Source: Ignavibacteriales bacterium (lineage in GTDB: Bacteria; Bacteroidota; Ignavibacteria; UBA10030). Taken from it: a stretch of DNA of 34,063 nucleotides. Below, piece by piece: positions 22,586 through 30,034 of this stretch; the first letter of the stretch is position 1; every line of letters starts with the position of its first letter. Position numbers and translations under genes: made by a program. The notes under the pieces are model-generated. The model searched no databases and had not been told where the DNA came from. It saw only the letters and a list, made by a program, of their open reading frames with translations. The stretch covers positions 1 to 34,063 of the forward strand of contig JACPUH010000020.1 in the NCBI GenBank assembly GCA_016192345.1, given 5' to 3'.

Positions 22586-23629
22586 TTATCGTCCCATCGT
22601 GAGGAAGGTAAAGACCCGCATCAGCAGATAGGCGACGATCAGGAAAATCAAGAAGCGGTTCTTTTCCACCCACCGATCGACACGCTCAAGGAGCGTTTCC
22701 CGGTACGCCGAAACGGTCTGGCCGTCCAGGTGCCGGACGACATCCGATGAAAGCTGGGCGATGCCGGGGTAGCGCCCGGCGGGATCTTTTGCCATCGCCT
22801 TCAGGGCCATGGCTTCAAGCGGGCGTGGGATCTTTGGATCAAAGAGGCGCGGCTGGGGGGGCGGTTCGCGGAGAACCTTCTCCCGTATCTCGTGGGAGGA
22901 ACCCCCGTCGAATGGTGCCCTGCCGGTCAATAAAAAATAGAGGATCGCCCCGAGGGCGTAGATATCGGTCCGGTCACTGAGGGCCGCGAGATCGCCGCGG
23001 GCTTGTTCCGGGGACATATAGGCGGGTGTTCCGAGGATCGTACCCTGCTGGGTCCCGGTTGTGTCACCTGCTCTTTGCTCCGGAGATGCGGGAGGCGGAG
23101 GCTCGGATTCCGTCAATACTTTTGCAACTCCCCAATCCATCACGAGCACTTCGCCGAACGATCCGACCATGATGTTCTCAGGCTTCAGGTCCCGGTGGAC
23201 CACCCCGTTGGCATGGGCAAACGCAACTGCCTCACAGATTTTCTGGAACAGGCGGAGGAGGTTCTGGAGCGATCGGTATTGTCTTGTATATTCATCCAGA
23301 CGCCGGCCCTGGACGTACTTCATCGTGTAAAAAACCCGGCCGTCTACCAGGGTCCCCACATCATGGATCGGAACGATGCCGGGGTGTTCCAGGCGGGCGA
23401 CGATCCGTGCTTCCTGGATCAGCCGCGCGGCGAGATTGCCGGAGGAAACAGGGGTGGTGATGATCTTGAGGGCGACCTTTCGGTCGAGGCTCGTGTCCTC
23501 CACAAGATAGACGGAGCCCATACCTCCCGTGGCGATTCGGTGGACGAGGCGGTATTTTGTCCCGCTTAGGTCCGGAGCATCGAGCACAGCACGGAGATGC
23601 TCAACGGCTGCGGTGGGGACGTTGTGCAT
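22586..23629 (-). CDS. PknB-type Ser/Thr protein kinase with C-terminal membrane anchor
   Basis: This 347-residue Hanks-type kinase has a glycine loop IATGGMGSVYLV (32-43), catalytic Lys55 (KVALKII), alpha-C Glu73 (QEARI), HRDLKPEN (145-152, Asp147), MDWG (164-167) where most kinases have DFG, and TPAYMSPEQA (201-210) in place of APE. The Asp that binds Mg is kept, so activity is expected, and the DWG form is common in environmental PknB kinases. A single membrane helix near the C-terminus (about 325-343, RFLIFLIVAYLLMRVFTFL) leaves almost nothing outside the cell, so a separate protein would have to sense signals. Its ATG overlaps the stop of the sigma gene as TGATG (23627-23631), showing coupling. 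A WD40 gene follows. Confidence 0.95.
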   Translation of the reverse strand: MHNVPTAAVEHLRAVLDAPDLSGTKYRLVHRIATGGMGSVYLVEDTSLDRKVALKIITTPVSSGNLAARLIQEARIVARLEHPGIVPIHDVGTLVDGRVFYTMKYVQGRRLDEYTRQYRSLQNLLRLFQKICEAVAFAHANGVVHRDLKPENIMVGSFGEVLVMDWGVAKVLTESEPPPPASPEQRAGDTTGTQQGTILGTPAYMSPEQARGDLAALSDRTDIYALGAILYFLLTGRAPFDGGSSHEIREKVLREPPPQPRLFDPKIPRPLEAMALKAMAKDPAGRYPGIAQLSSDVVRHLDGQTVSAYRETLLERVDRWVEKNRFLIFLIVAYLLMRVFTFLTMGR

Positions 23630-24381
23630 CAGAGGTCGACTCCCAGGAGTGCCTTTGCCTCGCTCCGGAATTCTTCCTCCGTGGCGGTCAGGGATTGGAG
23701 TTGATCGAGCACGATGGTTCTGAATTCGCGGCGGGCAACGGCCAGGTAGTTGGTAACGTCGGTGACGGAGAGGGAAAATTCCCGCGCCAACTGGTCGTAG
23801 GTTAATGTTTCTTCGGTCCCTTGTGCCTGGATGTCGTACCGAAGGAACAGTTCAAAATGTTTCTGCTTTCCTTTGCCGGCGAGGTCGGCAGCGAGATGCT
23901 CGACCGCAAGCGTAAAGAGGCTTCGAACCCATTCCTGGTCGAAGAACGAATCCATGGAAGCCTCGGCGGCCGCATGGTCCCCTAGCAACTCCTGTTCGGC
24001 CCCTTCGAAATCGAGGGAGAGGATCGTTGCTTCGCCGCCCCGTTTGATTCTCCCCGCAGCTTTGTTTTCATTGGCCACATAGCCGTCAACGCAGAGACGG
24101 AGAAACGTGCGGAACCTCGCTTTGGCCGGATCGTAGGCATCGAAGTATCCCTTCTCCAGGGCTTTGGCAAAAAAGCCCTGCGTCAGGTCCTTCGCGTCTT
24201 CGTTCCCCTTCCGCCACTTGATCCTGACATACTTGTAGATCGGCTTCCAGTAGGTGGCGATGAGGGTTGAGAATGCCCGCGTGCGTTCTTTTTCGTCTGC
24301 GCTGTGGGTGAGGATGACGGCCGAGAGCCGGGTGGCGGGGAATTTCGTCTTGCCTCCGCCGATGGAGGTGTCGATGGACAT
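23629..24381 (-). CDS. Kinase-linked ECF-type RNA polymerase sigma factor
   Basis: This 250-residue sigma70-family factor is of the branch commonly encoded beside Ser/Thr kinases in planctomycetes, acidobacteria and FCB bacteria. Region 2 includes YWKPIYKYVRIKWRKGNEDAKDLTQGFFAKALEKG (44-78) and KARFRTFLRLCVDGYVANENKAAGRIKRGG (86-115). The long linker is acidic (LSLDFEGAEQELLGDHAAAEASMDSFF). Region 4 is near the C-terminus (ETLTYDQLAREFSLSVTDVTNYLAVARREFRTIVLDQL). This branch usually lacks a zinc-finger anti-sigma partner and may instead be controlled by phosphorylation. The start at 24381 (ATG) has no clear ribosome binding site but is 11 nt after the barrel protein stop, consistent with coupling. 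Its stop overlaps the kinase start. Confidence 0.93.
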   Translation of the reverse strand: MSIDTSIGGGKTKFPATRLSAVILTHSADEKERTRAFSTLIATYWKPIYKYVRIKWRKGNEDAKDLTQGFFAKALEKGYFDAYDPAKARFRTFLRLCVDGYVANENKAAGRIKRGGEATILSLDFEGAEQELLGDHAAAEASMDSFFDQEWVRSLFTLAVEHLAADLAGKGKQKHFELFLRYDIQAQGTEETLTYDQLAREFSLSVTDVTNYLAVARREFRTIVLDQLQSLTATEEEFRSEAKALLGVDL

Positions 24382-24392
24382 GGGGGATCTGG

Positions 24393-24971
24393 TTACCAGG
24401 CGTAGCCGATATCGAACCGGAGCGCCGGTGCCGTTCCGGAATAGGAATTGAAATCATAATCCCCGTCCTTCGCGAGCATATAGCGGTCGATGCCGATCCC
24501 CAGTCCAAGAGCGAAATCGTCCCCCGGAAACCATTGCCATCCCAGCAGAACGCCAATCGTGGTGACAGTTCCGCTTGACCTGAATGCCGAAAGGGAGCTG
24601 ACGGAAAAGTTCGGTGCGACATAAAACCCGCGGAGGGTCTTCCCCGAAGGATAGTAGCGCAATTCAAAGTTCCCGCCAAAGCCGCCGATCTCGTCGAACA
24701 CCGGGATTTGAAAACCGCCGCCTATCCCGATTCGTTCGTCGACTTTTTGGAAGTAGGAAAGGTTGTAGAAGAAAAAGAACTTCAGCGGGTTCACAACGAT
24801 CATGCTGTTCCGTGGAGTGATGTCCTCCGATTTCGAAACGATCACGGATGAGGTGGTCACCGTCTTACCTGAGGTTGAGTCGGTTGTCGTTCGCGTCTCC
24901 TCGGTCCGAACCTGGCCTGAAGCGAGCTGAACGGAAACGAGAAACAGCACGGAGGTGAGTGTAGATCTCAT
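24393..24971 (-). CDS. Outer-membrane beta-barrel-like protein
   Basis: The 192-residue protein has a signal peptide (MRSTLTSVLFLVSVQLASGQ) and then a short Thr/Ser-rich linker (RTEETRTTTDSTSGKTVTTSSVIVSKS). About eight amphipathic strands follow (SMIVVNPLKFFFFYNLSYF, IGIGGGFQIPVF, GGNFELRYYPSGKTLRGFYVAPNFSVS, TTIGVLLGWQWF, FALGLGIGIDRYML, TAPALRFDIGYAW). The pattern and the aromatic C-terminal residue (AYAW-like end, Trp) fit a small outer-membrane barrel of the OmpW/OprG or DUF3575-like size. The start is set by AAAGG 6 nt before the second ATG (24971), not the first at 24977. A sigma70-like promoter lies 28 nt upstream. It begins the operon with a sigma factor and kinase, so it may report on or be controlled by them. 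Confidence 0.8.
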   Translation of the reverse strand: MRSTLTSVLFLVSVQLASGQVRTEETRTTTDSTSGKTVTTSSVIVSKSEDITPRNSMIVVNPLKFFFFYNLSYFQKVDERIGIGGGFQIPVFDEIGGFGGNFELRYYPSGKTLRGFYVAPNFSVSSLSAFRSSGTVTTIGVLLGWQWFPGDDFALGLGIGIDRYMLAKDGDYDFNSYSGTAPALRFDIGYAW

Positions 24972-24998
24972 AATCATCCTTTGGAAAAGTGTCTGGCT

Positions 24999-25027
24999 AA
25001 AATACATACCATGAGGGGGAATTGCAA
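24999..25027 (-). promoter_or_regulatory. Sigma70-like promoter of the barrel-sigma-kinase operon
   Basis: On the minus strand: TTGCAA (25022-25027), 17-nt spacer, TATTTT (24999-25004), 28 nt before the ATG at 24971. This is a reasonable housekeeping promoter by spacing, but not proven. If real, it drives the barrel, sigma, kinase and WD40 genes. Confidence 0.4.
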
Positions 25028-25045
25028 GGAGAGACGTGCCGGGTA

Positions 25046-26065
25046 TCAAGCAGGGTCTTTCCTGCCCTTCGCGAGTGTCAGAATTTCCTTCCCCGTTGCC
25101 GTTCCTGTTTGTTTGATTTTTTGGACGGTGACAGCGGCGGCGAGTGATGCGACAACTCCGGCTTCCATCAGGGATGCTCCTGCGGCAAGGGAGGAGGCAA
25201 GAGCCGCAACAATTGTATCCCCGGCCCCGACCGGATCGAGGGGACCTTCGACCGGGATGGCGGGCACGAGATGTGATTCGTTTCCGGTAAACAGGAACAG
25301 GCCTGCCGAGCTGCGGGTAATGAAAACCGGCTTGCCGAAACGTTTGTGAAGGGATGACGCGTAGGTCTCGAGTTCTGCCGTTGTCACTTCTTCATTGTGC
25401 CGGACCTCCTTCCCGAAGATGCGCGCTGCTTCGAGGGCGTTGATCTTGTAGATCATATGTCTGAAGTCGAGCGAACGGTCACGGGAATCGAGGAGGAAGA
25501 TTTTAGTGCTGAATTGTTCCGCCATGTGGTTGAGAGCAGAAACAACTTCTTCAGAATAAATGCCATGCGGGAGTTGCTGGTTGATGATCAGCGCATCGAG
25601 TTGTGGAAGGGAAGATTCGAGTCCTTGTATCAATGTGCTGGTCGTTAACGCGTCGAGCGCGTTAAACCTTCCGAAGTCAATCCGGTTCTCCTCTTCGGAT
25701 CCTAAGTACGGTTTCGCGTAGACCGGCGTATCCCACCGGTCCGTTTGGATACCGATGCCCGTGGTTTCGATGTTCGCTTCGTGAAGGAGTCTGACCATCT
25801 CACGTCCAAACAAATCGTTCCCGATCACGCCGAAGGCTTGAACGCGTTTTGCTTCGAGGGTGGCCACGTTGTTGGCGACATTTCCCGCACCTCCGAGACT
25901 GTATCTCTGGGTGCGGATCGCGCGTGTGGGTTTGCCGGTTTCGATGGAGGGCGCGGGCGTCCCGGCGTCAAGATCCCAGTAGGCATCAAGACAGAAGTCT
26001 CCGAGGATGCCGATGGAGGCCTGGCGGATGCGGGAAAGGATGGTCGGGAGTCGGTCGTTCGTCAA
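25046..26065 (-). CDS. PfkB/ribokinase family sugar kinase (RfaE-like)
   Basis: This 339-residue kinase phosphorylates a sugar or sugar phosphate using ATP in the cytoplasm. LGDFCLDAYWD (21-31) is the N-terminal strand and substrate site. YSLGGAGNVANNVATLEA (55-72) is the first PfkB signature, and DPVGAGDTIVAA (277-288) is the second, with catalytic Asp283 and an intact anion hole. GGAGNVANNV is nearest to the RfaE/HldE heptose-7-phosphate kinase type, but the nucleotidyltransferase half is missing, so the substrate is uncertain. The reading frame begins with TTG at 26065. An in-frame TGA lies two codons upstream and no ATG occurs before the first conserved block, so the TTG is the likely start. 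Neighbours encode a sugar-epimerase-fold (DUF4380-like) protein and DUF2007. Confidence 0.9.
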   Translation of the reverse strand: MTNDRLPTILSRIRQASIGILGDFCLDAYWDLDAGTPAPSIETGKPTRAIRTQRYSLGGAGNVANNVATLEAKRVQAFGVIGNDLFGREMVRLLHEANIETTGIGIQTDRWDTPVYAKPYLGSEEENRIDFGRFNALDALTTSTLIQGLESSLPQLDALIINQQLPHGIYSEEVVSALNHMAEQFSTKIFLLDSRDRSLDFRHMIYKINALEAARIFGKEVRHNEEVTTAELETYASSLHKRFGKPVFITRSSAGLFLFTGNESHLVPAIPVEGPLDPVGAGDTIVAALASSLAAGASLMEAGVVASLAAAVTVQKIKQTGTATGKEILTLAKGRKDPA

Positions 26066-26131
26066 GGCTCACCGATGGAGTATAAGCGCATCAAGAGAAG
26101 CTCTTTTTCTTCCGGAGGAAAACAAAGAAAT

Positions 26132-27031
26132 TTAAAGAAGATTGTGGAAGACTTTTTCGATCTCCCCCTCAGAATTGCCAAAGCTGATTCCCCTGTGCAA
26201 CGACCATTCCTCCTCGTGCGTCAGCGTTCCTCCGGGATCGAGTGTCGTTAGGGGGCTCAGGCTTTCGACCTCGAGCATGTTCGCATTGGTGAAAATTTCG
26301 ACATTGCACCCGAAGTCGGGGAACATCGCATCGGGGTTCGAATAAAATCGCTTGATGAAAAGATGGTCGCCGTTGGCATAGCCCGCCCAGCCCTGGCCAT
26401 CGAGCATTCCGGCTTTCTGGGGTGTGGTGGCTTTGGGATCCTGGCCGAGCTGGATGTATTTTTCTCCCCACGTCCATCGCGGGTCGTTCATCTTCGTATA
26501 ACTCCAGAGTACCAGCGGCCGCGCGGGGAGAAGCGCCTCCGGATGTGACCGGTACGGCTCCTGGGGGATGATGGCGCGCCCTCCGGGAGCCATCACGCTG
26601 AGTGCCCAAGCGGAGAGCGTCACCGCGAACGGATTGTGGTTGGTAAGTTCGTGGACAACTTGAACGCGGTTCTCCTTTGCGTCGAGATGGATGCGGAGTT
26701 CCTTCCGGATGCGCGTGGTCGATTCCACAGGTGCTTTCAGATGAAGCACCCCGTTTTCCCGGGTCCACTCCACCATCCCGTTATCCGGATGATAGGTCAG
26801 TGCTTTCGATTCCGGGGCAATCCAGAGCCGGTGTCCGCCGTACGCGAGGAATTCATTGCCGCCGGTTTTCCCTTCTTGGTCCGGGTACTCGGCGAACTCG
26901 TTGGCATCGCCGATGAACCCGAAGCGGACGATGCGCGGCCCCACATCGGTGGTGGCGATGAGCTCGATTTCATTGTTGGCAAGGCGGATGCAGTTGGGCC
27001 AGCCGCCGTAGGGAACGCGATCACTCTTCAT
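26132..27031 (-). CDS. DUF4380-like protein (galactose mutarotase-like fold)
   Basis: This 299-residue soluble protein fits my memory of DUF4380: GGWPNCIRLANNEIELIATTDVGPRIVRFG near the start, GGNEFLAYGGHRLWIAPESKALTYHPDN (around 58-85), RVQVVHELTNHNPFAVTLSAWALSVMAPGG (around 116-145) and EEEWSLHRG near the end. The beta-sandwich, with His residues in GGHRLW and the acidic EEEW strand, resembles aldose 1-epimerase-fold proteins. Carbohydrate binding or isomerisation is plausible but unproven. The ATG at 27031 has AAAGGA 7 nt upstream and lies 11 nt inside the end of the DUF2007 gene, so the two are coupled. The TTG at 27049 is less likely. Confidence 0.85.
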   Translation of the reverse strand: MKSDRVPYGGWPNCIRLANNEIELIATTDVGPRIVRFGFIGDANEFAEYPDQEGKTGGNEFLAYGGHRLWIAPESKALTYHPDNGMVEWTRENGVLHLKAPVESTTRIRKELRIHLDAKENRVQVVHELTNHNPFAVTLSAWALSVMAPGGRAIIPQEPYRSHPEALLPARPLVLWSYTKMNDPRWTWGEKYIQLGQDPKATTPQKAGMLDGQGWAGYANGDHLFIKRFYSNPDAMFPDFGCNVEIFTNANMLEVESLSPLTTLDPGGTLTHEEEWSLHRGISFGNSEGEIEKVFHNLL

Positions 27032-27272
27032 CGGCTTTTCCTTTGTCAAGATTCATTCGGAGTATTTCCTTTGCCCGGTCTGCGTCCTCCTCGCGCACCA
27101 GCACTTTGGCCGCGCCGGCCCCGCCCGGCGAGGTCTGGAACGGGGCGATGGTCCCCATCAGCTCATCCTTGATCATCGATTCGATTCCTGCCGCCTGTAA
27201 GGCATTCTTTGCCATGTTGGCATCCACCGGGTTTCCGGCGAACACGACCACGAGCTTGTCCTGATGGGCCAT
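27021..27272 (-). CDS. DUF2007 family small protein (putative signal-transducing)
   Basis: This 83-residue protein matches DUF2007: KLVVVFAGNPVDANMAKNALQAAGIESMIKDE, PGGAGAAKVLVREEDADRAKEILR. The fold is a single ferredoxin-like alpha/beta unit. The family is sometimes labelled as a GlnB-like signalling protein, but its role is unknown. The ATG at 27272 follows a strong GGAGGAG element. The stop overlaps the next gene's start region by 11 nt. About 216 nt of hairpin-rich repeat DNA precede it, so it probably begins a new transcript. Confidence 0.85.
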   Translation of the reverse strand: MAHQDKLVVVFAGNPVDANMAKNALQAAGIESMIKDELMGTIAPFQTSPGGAGAAKVLVREEDADRAKEILRMNLDKGKADEE

Positions 27273-27320
27273 CGTCTCCTCCTTCTCTTAGGAACTTTCT
27301 TCCGGTTTTTTATTCGTCAC

Positions 27321-27490
27321 CAAGAAACTATTCCATGTTTCTTGTGTCCCGCTGTTTTTCAAGCGGGATTAGGGGATAGGCTGAAAGCCGCTATGCGGCT
27401 TTCCGTTGTACACCCCAGCCTCCAAATAGTCGCACGCTTGCGCGTGCGTTAATAGGATGCCTCCGGCAGTTTTGGAAACCTGTCAGGTCT
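27321..27490. repeat. Cluster of four perfect hairpins plus AAACCTGTCAGGTCT copy 2
   Basis: In order: CAAGAAAC/GTTTCTTG (27321-27344, 8-bp stem), TCCCGCT/AGCGGGA (27347-27368, 7-bp), GAAAGCCGC/GCGGCTTTC with 3-nt loop (27383-27403, 9-bp), CGCACGC/GCGTGCG with 4-nt loop (27431-27448, 7-bp), and the 15-nt unit AAACCTGTCAGGTCT (27476-27490), which overlaps the stop codon of the response regulator gene. It fills the gap between the regulator and the DUF2007 gene. Confidence 0.7.
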
Positions 27491-28244
27491 ACAACAATCC
27501 TTTGAGCTTGTCATAGCCGGCACGACTGACTTGCAGCTGCGTCCCATCTTTCAGGATCGCCACCCGGCTGTCCTTGGCATACAGTTCGATACGCGCGAGC
27601 CGTTCGATGTTCAGAATATAGGAACGATGGATGCGGACGAAGCGGCTCGGTTCCAGCAAGGTTTCCAACTCCGCGAGCCGTTGTTGCTTCAGGTGCGTCT
27701 TTCCTTCCGCCTTGAGGGCTATGTAGTCGTCCTGGGCCTCAATGTAATCGATTTTCCCGACAGGGATAACATGCACTTTTGAACCATCACGCACAAGCAC
27801 GCGTTCGAGAGGGAGGCCCTTGTTGCGGGCGGTGGCCAGGACCTCCGCCAGGGGCTGCACCTCCTTGCGGCTCAGACGCTCCCGTGCAAGGGCCAGGGCC
27901 TGGTCGAAGCGCTCCCTGGTGAAAGGTTTCAGCAGGTAATCGACGGCATGCACTTCAAAGGCCTTCAGCGCATACTCGTCGAACGCGGTCACAAAAATAA
28001 CCGCCGGGTTGTGCTGGACCAACTCCAGCACCTCGAAGCCGTTGAGCTTCGGCATCTGGATATCGAGGAGCAGGATGTCGGGATTCAGCTCAGTGATGGC
28101 CTTGACGGCCTCGAACCCATTGGCGCAATCGGCAACGATATCGATATCGGCGGAGGCCCCGAGGTATTCGCGCACGAGGGAGCGCGCAAGGTCTTCATCG
28201 TCGACGATAATCGCTTTGAGATGTTCCACAAGTCGTTCCTTCAT
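27489..28244 (-). CDS. LytTR-type response regulator
   Basis: This 251-residue transcription regulator has a receiver domain (residues 8-125: acidic pair VDDED, phosphoacceptor Asp61 in LLLDIQMP, Thr in VTAFDEYALKAFE, Lys106 in LLKPF) and a LytTR DNA-binding domain (about 145-250: RVLVRDGSKVHVIPVGKIDYIEAQDDYIALK, RFVRIHRSYILN). LytTR proteins bind direct repeats with a beta-hairpin motif and control envelope, competence or virulence functions. The ATG overlaps the kinase stop as ATGA (28241-28244), so both proteins are made together. The stop TAG lies within the AAACCTGTCAGGTCT repeat. Confidence 0.96.
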   Translation of the reverse strand: MKERLVEHLKAIIVDDEDLARSLVREYLGASADIDIVADCANGFEAVKAITELNPDILLLDIQMPKLNGFEVLELVQHNPAVIFVTAFDEYALKAFEVHAVDYLLKPFTRERFDQALALARERLSRKEVQPLAEVLATARNKGLPLERVLVRDGSKVHVIPVGKIDYIEAQDDYIALKAEGKTHLKQQRLAELETLLEPSRFVRIHRSYILNIERLARIELYAKDSRVAILKDGTQLQVSRAGYDKLKGLL

Positions 28245-29308
28245 GGCTGCACCGAGTCTTTTGCCGGGAATGAAATTTCCACGGAGAACATGTCGTTTTT
28301 GGTGGAGGTGTCCATGTGTGCGGCCGAATCGAACAGTGTTCGGAGCCGGCGGCGGACGTTCTCCATCCCGACCCCCGTCCCGAGCGCTTTCGGCCTGTCC
28401 GGGTCAATCGGGTTCCTCACCTCGATCGTCAGAAAACCGTTCTCCTTCCGCGTCCGGAGGGAAACGGTTCCCCCATCGATAAGATGGGCAATCCCGTGCC
28501 GGATCGCGTTCTCAACGAGCGGTTGGAGCAGGAGGGGAGGGACCATGCAATGTTGCGAGGTGTCTTCGATCTCCATCGCGACGTTCAGCCGTTTCCCAAA
28601 CCGGATCTTCTCGATCTCCAGGAAATTCCGGATCACACCAAGCTCGTCCTTCAAAGGGATGAGTTCCATGGCCCCCAGTTGGAGGCTCCGGCGAAAAAAG
28701 TCGGAAAGCAAGATGGTCATCGAGCGCGCGGCTGCCGGGTCCTGGGCAGTCAGCGCGCTGATCGAGTTCAGGCTGTTGAAAAGGAAATGAGGATCGATCT
28801 GTGCCCGAAGAGCGCGCAACTCCGCCTCCTGCGCGAGGACCCGCATGTCCAGCGTCCGCCGCTCCGCCTCGCGTGACGCTTCGAAGGCAATGATCAGGTA
28901 ATGCACCGCGACGGCGAGGAGGTAAAGGACCACCCCAATGCCAAAGAGGAGGCGTGTTTCTCCGACGGTCCGTTCGCCGGAGAAACCGGGAATTTGACTC
29001 TGGTTCAAGGCCCAGACCCAGGCGTTGCAAAGGAGAATCCAGAGAGAGCTCGAAAGCGACGCTGAGACGGCGTACACGCCGAGGAGTTTGAGAACGTTGG
29101 TCTTCTGCAGGAGATAGACGCGGCAAAGCCACCAGGCCGAAAGGCAGATAAATGCGTAGACGAGTGACGCGGGGATGGCGAACGCAAGGGCAAAACTCCA
29201 GCCCAGGTCGCCCGGGATGGCCACCAACGCCGCGATCAGAATGGCGATGACCAGCCAGGCGGCAAGGTAGACGAAAAGCTTTTCCCTGTCGGCCAGGATA
29301 GGATGCAT
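28241..29308 (-). CDS. LytS-type sensor histidine kinase
   Basis: This 355-residue membrane kinase has four to five hydrophobic segments in residues 10-140 with very short loops and no separate sensor domain, indicating intramembrane sensing. A coiled linker (EASREAERRTLDMRVLAQEAELRALRAQ) precedes the His_kinase domain: IDPHFLFNSLN (171-181, phosphoacceptor His174). The ATPase includes LLQPLVENAIRHG (260-272, Asn267) and ALGTGVGMENVRRRL (G box). It should phosphorylate the LytTR regulator encoded next to it. The ATG at 29308 is 3 nt after the LiaF-like gene stop, so the four genes from 30416 to 27489 form one coupled operon. Confidence 0.95.
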   Translation of the reverse strand: MHPILADREKLFVYLAAWLVIAILIAALVAIPGDLGWSFALAFAIPASLVYAFICLSAWWLCRVYLLQKTNVLKLLGVYAVSASLSSSLWILLCNAWVWALNQSQIPGFSGERTVGETRLLFGIGVVLYLLAVAVHYLIIAFEASREAERRTLDMRVLAQEAELRALRAQIDPHFLFNSLNSISALTAQDPAAARSMTILLSDFFRRSLQLGAMELIPLKDELGVIRNFLEIEKIRFGKRLNVAMEIEDTSQHCMVPPLLLQPLVENAIRHGIAHLIDGGTVSLRTRKENGFLTIEVRNPIDPDRPKALGTGVGMENVRRRLRTLFDSAAHMDTSTKNDMFSVEISFPAKDSVQP

Positions 29309-29311
29309 GTG

Positions 29312-30034
29312 TTACTTCTTCAACGGTTTGTTGGAGATTTCCGCCCCACCCATGATTGCGTAGCCCTTGATGATCAGTCTCTTGTCCTCTTCCTTCGGTG
29401 GACGCGTATTGTCTTCGACGCCCCCCATGATGGGCATGGCCTGGACGGAGACGGTCCAGTTTTCCGGCACCCGGAGGTCGATGCCCCCCCAGAACGCGAA
29501 GATCTCCAGAACCGCTTCCTTCCCTTTCATCGTGGCCCCTGTAAGGTCCAGTTCCACTCCGCCCATGATTGCCGTTGCCTCGCCGCCGCGGAAATCGGTT
29601 GACGAGTTGGAGCGCGTCAGCCCTCCCATCATCACGAAATCACGGATCTCCGAATCTGTATCGAGCTTGTCGACAGTCGCGGTAAAAATCCCCCCGCGCG
29701 GTTGGTTCCGGTTGATCGTTCGCCACATCATGCTTCCCCCGAGGAGGATCAGGAACATCGGCCAGAGATCCCAGACACGGAAGTCGATGATGTAGAGTTT
29801 CTCGAGCAGGAACAGAACGCCGATCAACGTCAACACCAGACCCCACGCCCGCCCCGGTGTGGCCTCCGATCCCGTCATCTTGAAGACGCCGTAGATGATC
29901 AGCAACACGGGCCAGTAACGAAAGTACTCACGCGCCTCGAGGACGTCGAGGTTATCCAGCGTGAACATGACCCCGACGAAGATCACGATAATCCCGAGGA
30001 TAAACTGCGGGCTGAATCTGAATCTATTGTCCAT
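29312..30034 (-). CDS. LiaF-like membrane protein
   Basis: This 240-residue protein has about four membrane segments in the first 100 residues (FILGIIVIFVGVMFTLDNL, YFRYWPVLLIIYGVFKM, WGLVLTLIGVLFLLEKLYI, LWPMFLILLGGSMMW) and a soluble C-terminal beta-helix-like domain. That domain has a repeated IMGG or FWGG core: VMMGGLTRSN, AIMGGVELDL, AFWGGIDLRV, PIMGGVEDN, AIMGGAEISN. This is the LiaF C-terminal type. In Firmicutes, LiaF restrains the LiaRS cell-envelope stress system, and here it precedes a LytS/LytTR pair instead. The ATG at 30034 has GAGGAG 7 nt upstream and overlaps the upstream gene by 11 nt, which rules out the longer frame at 30052. Confidence 0.88.
   Translation of the reverse strand: MDNRFRFSPQFILGIIVIFVGVMFTLDNLDVLEAREYFRYWPVLLIIYGVFKMTGSEATPGRAWGLVLTLIGVLFLLEKLYIIDFRVWDLWPMFLILLGGSMMWRTINRNQPRGGIFTATVDKLDTDSEIRDFVMMGGLTRSNSSTDFRGGEATAIMGGVELDLTGATMKGKEAVLEIFAFWGGIDLRVPENWTVSVQAMPIMGGVEDNTRPPKEEDKRLIIKGYAIMGGAEISNKPLKK

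Noticed and set aside
22586..23629. Inactive pseudokinase because DFG is replaced by DWG
   Set aside because: The Mg-binding Asp, catalytic Asp147 and Lys55 are all present, and DWG is common in active-looking bacterial kinases of this type.
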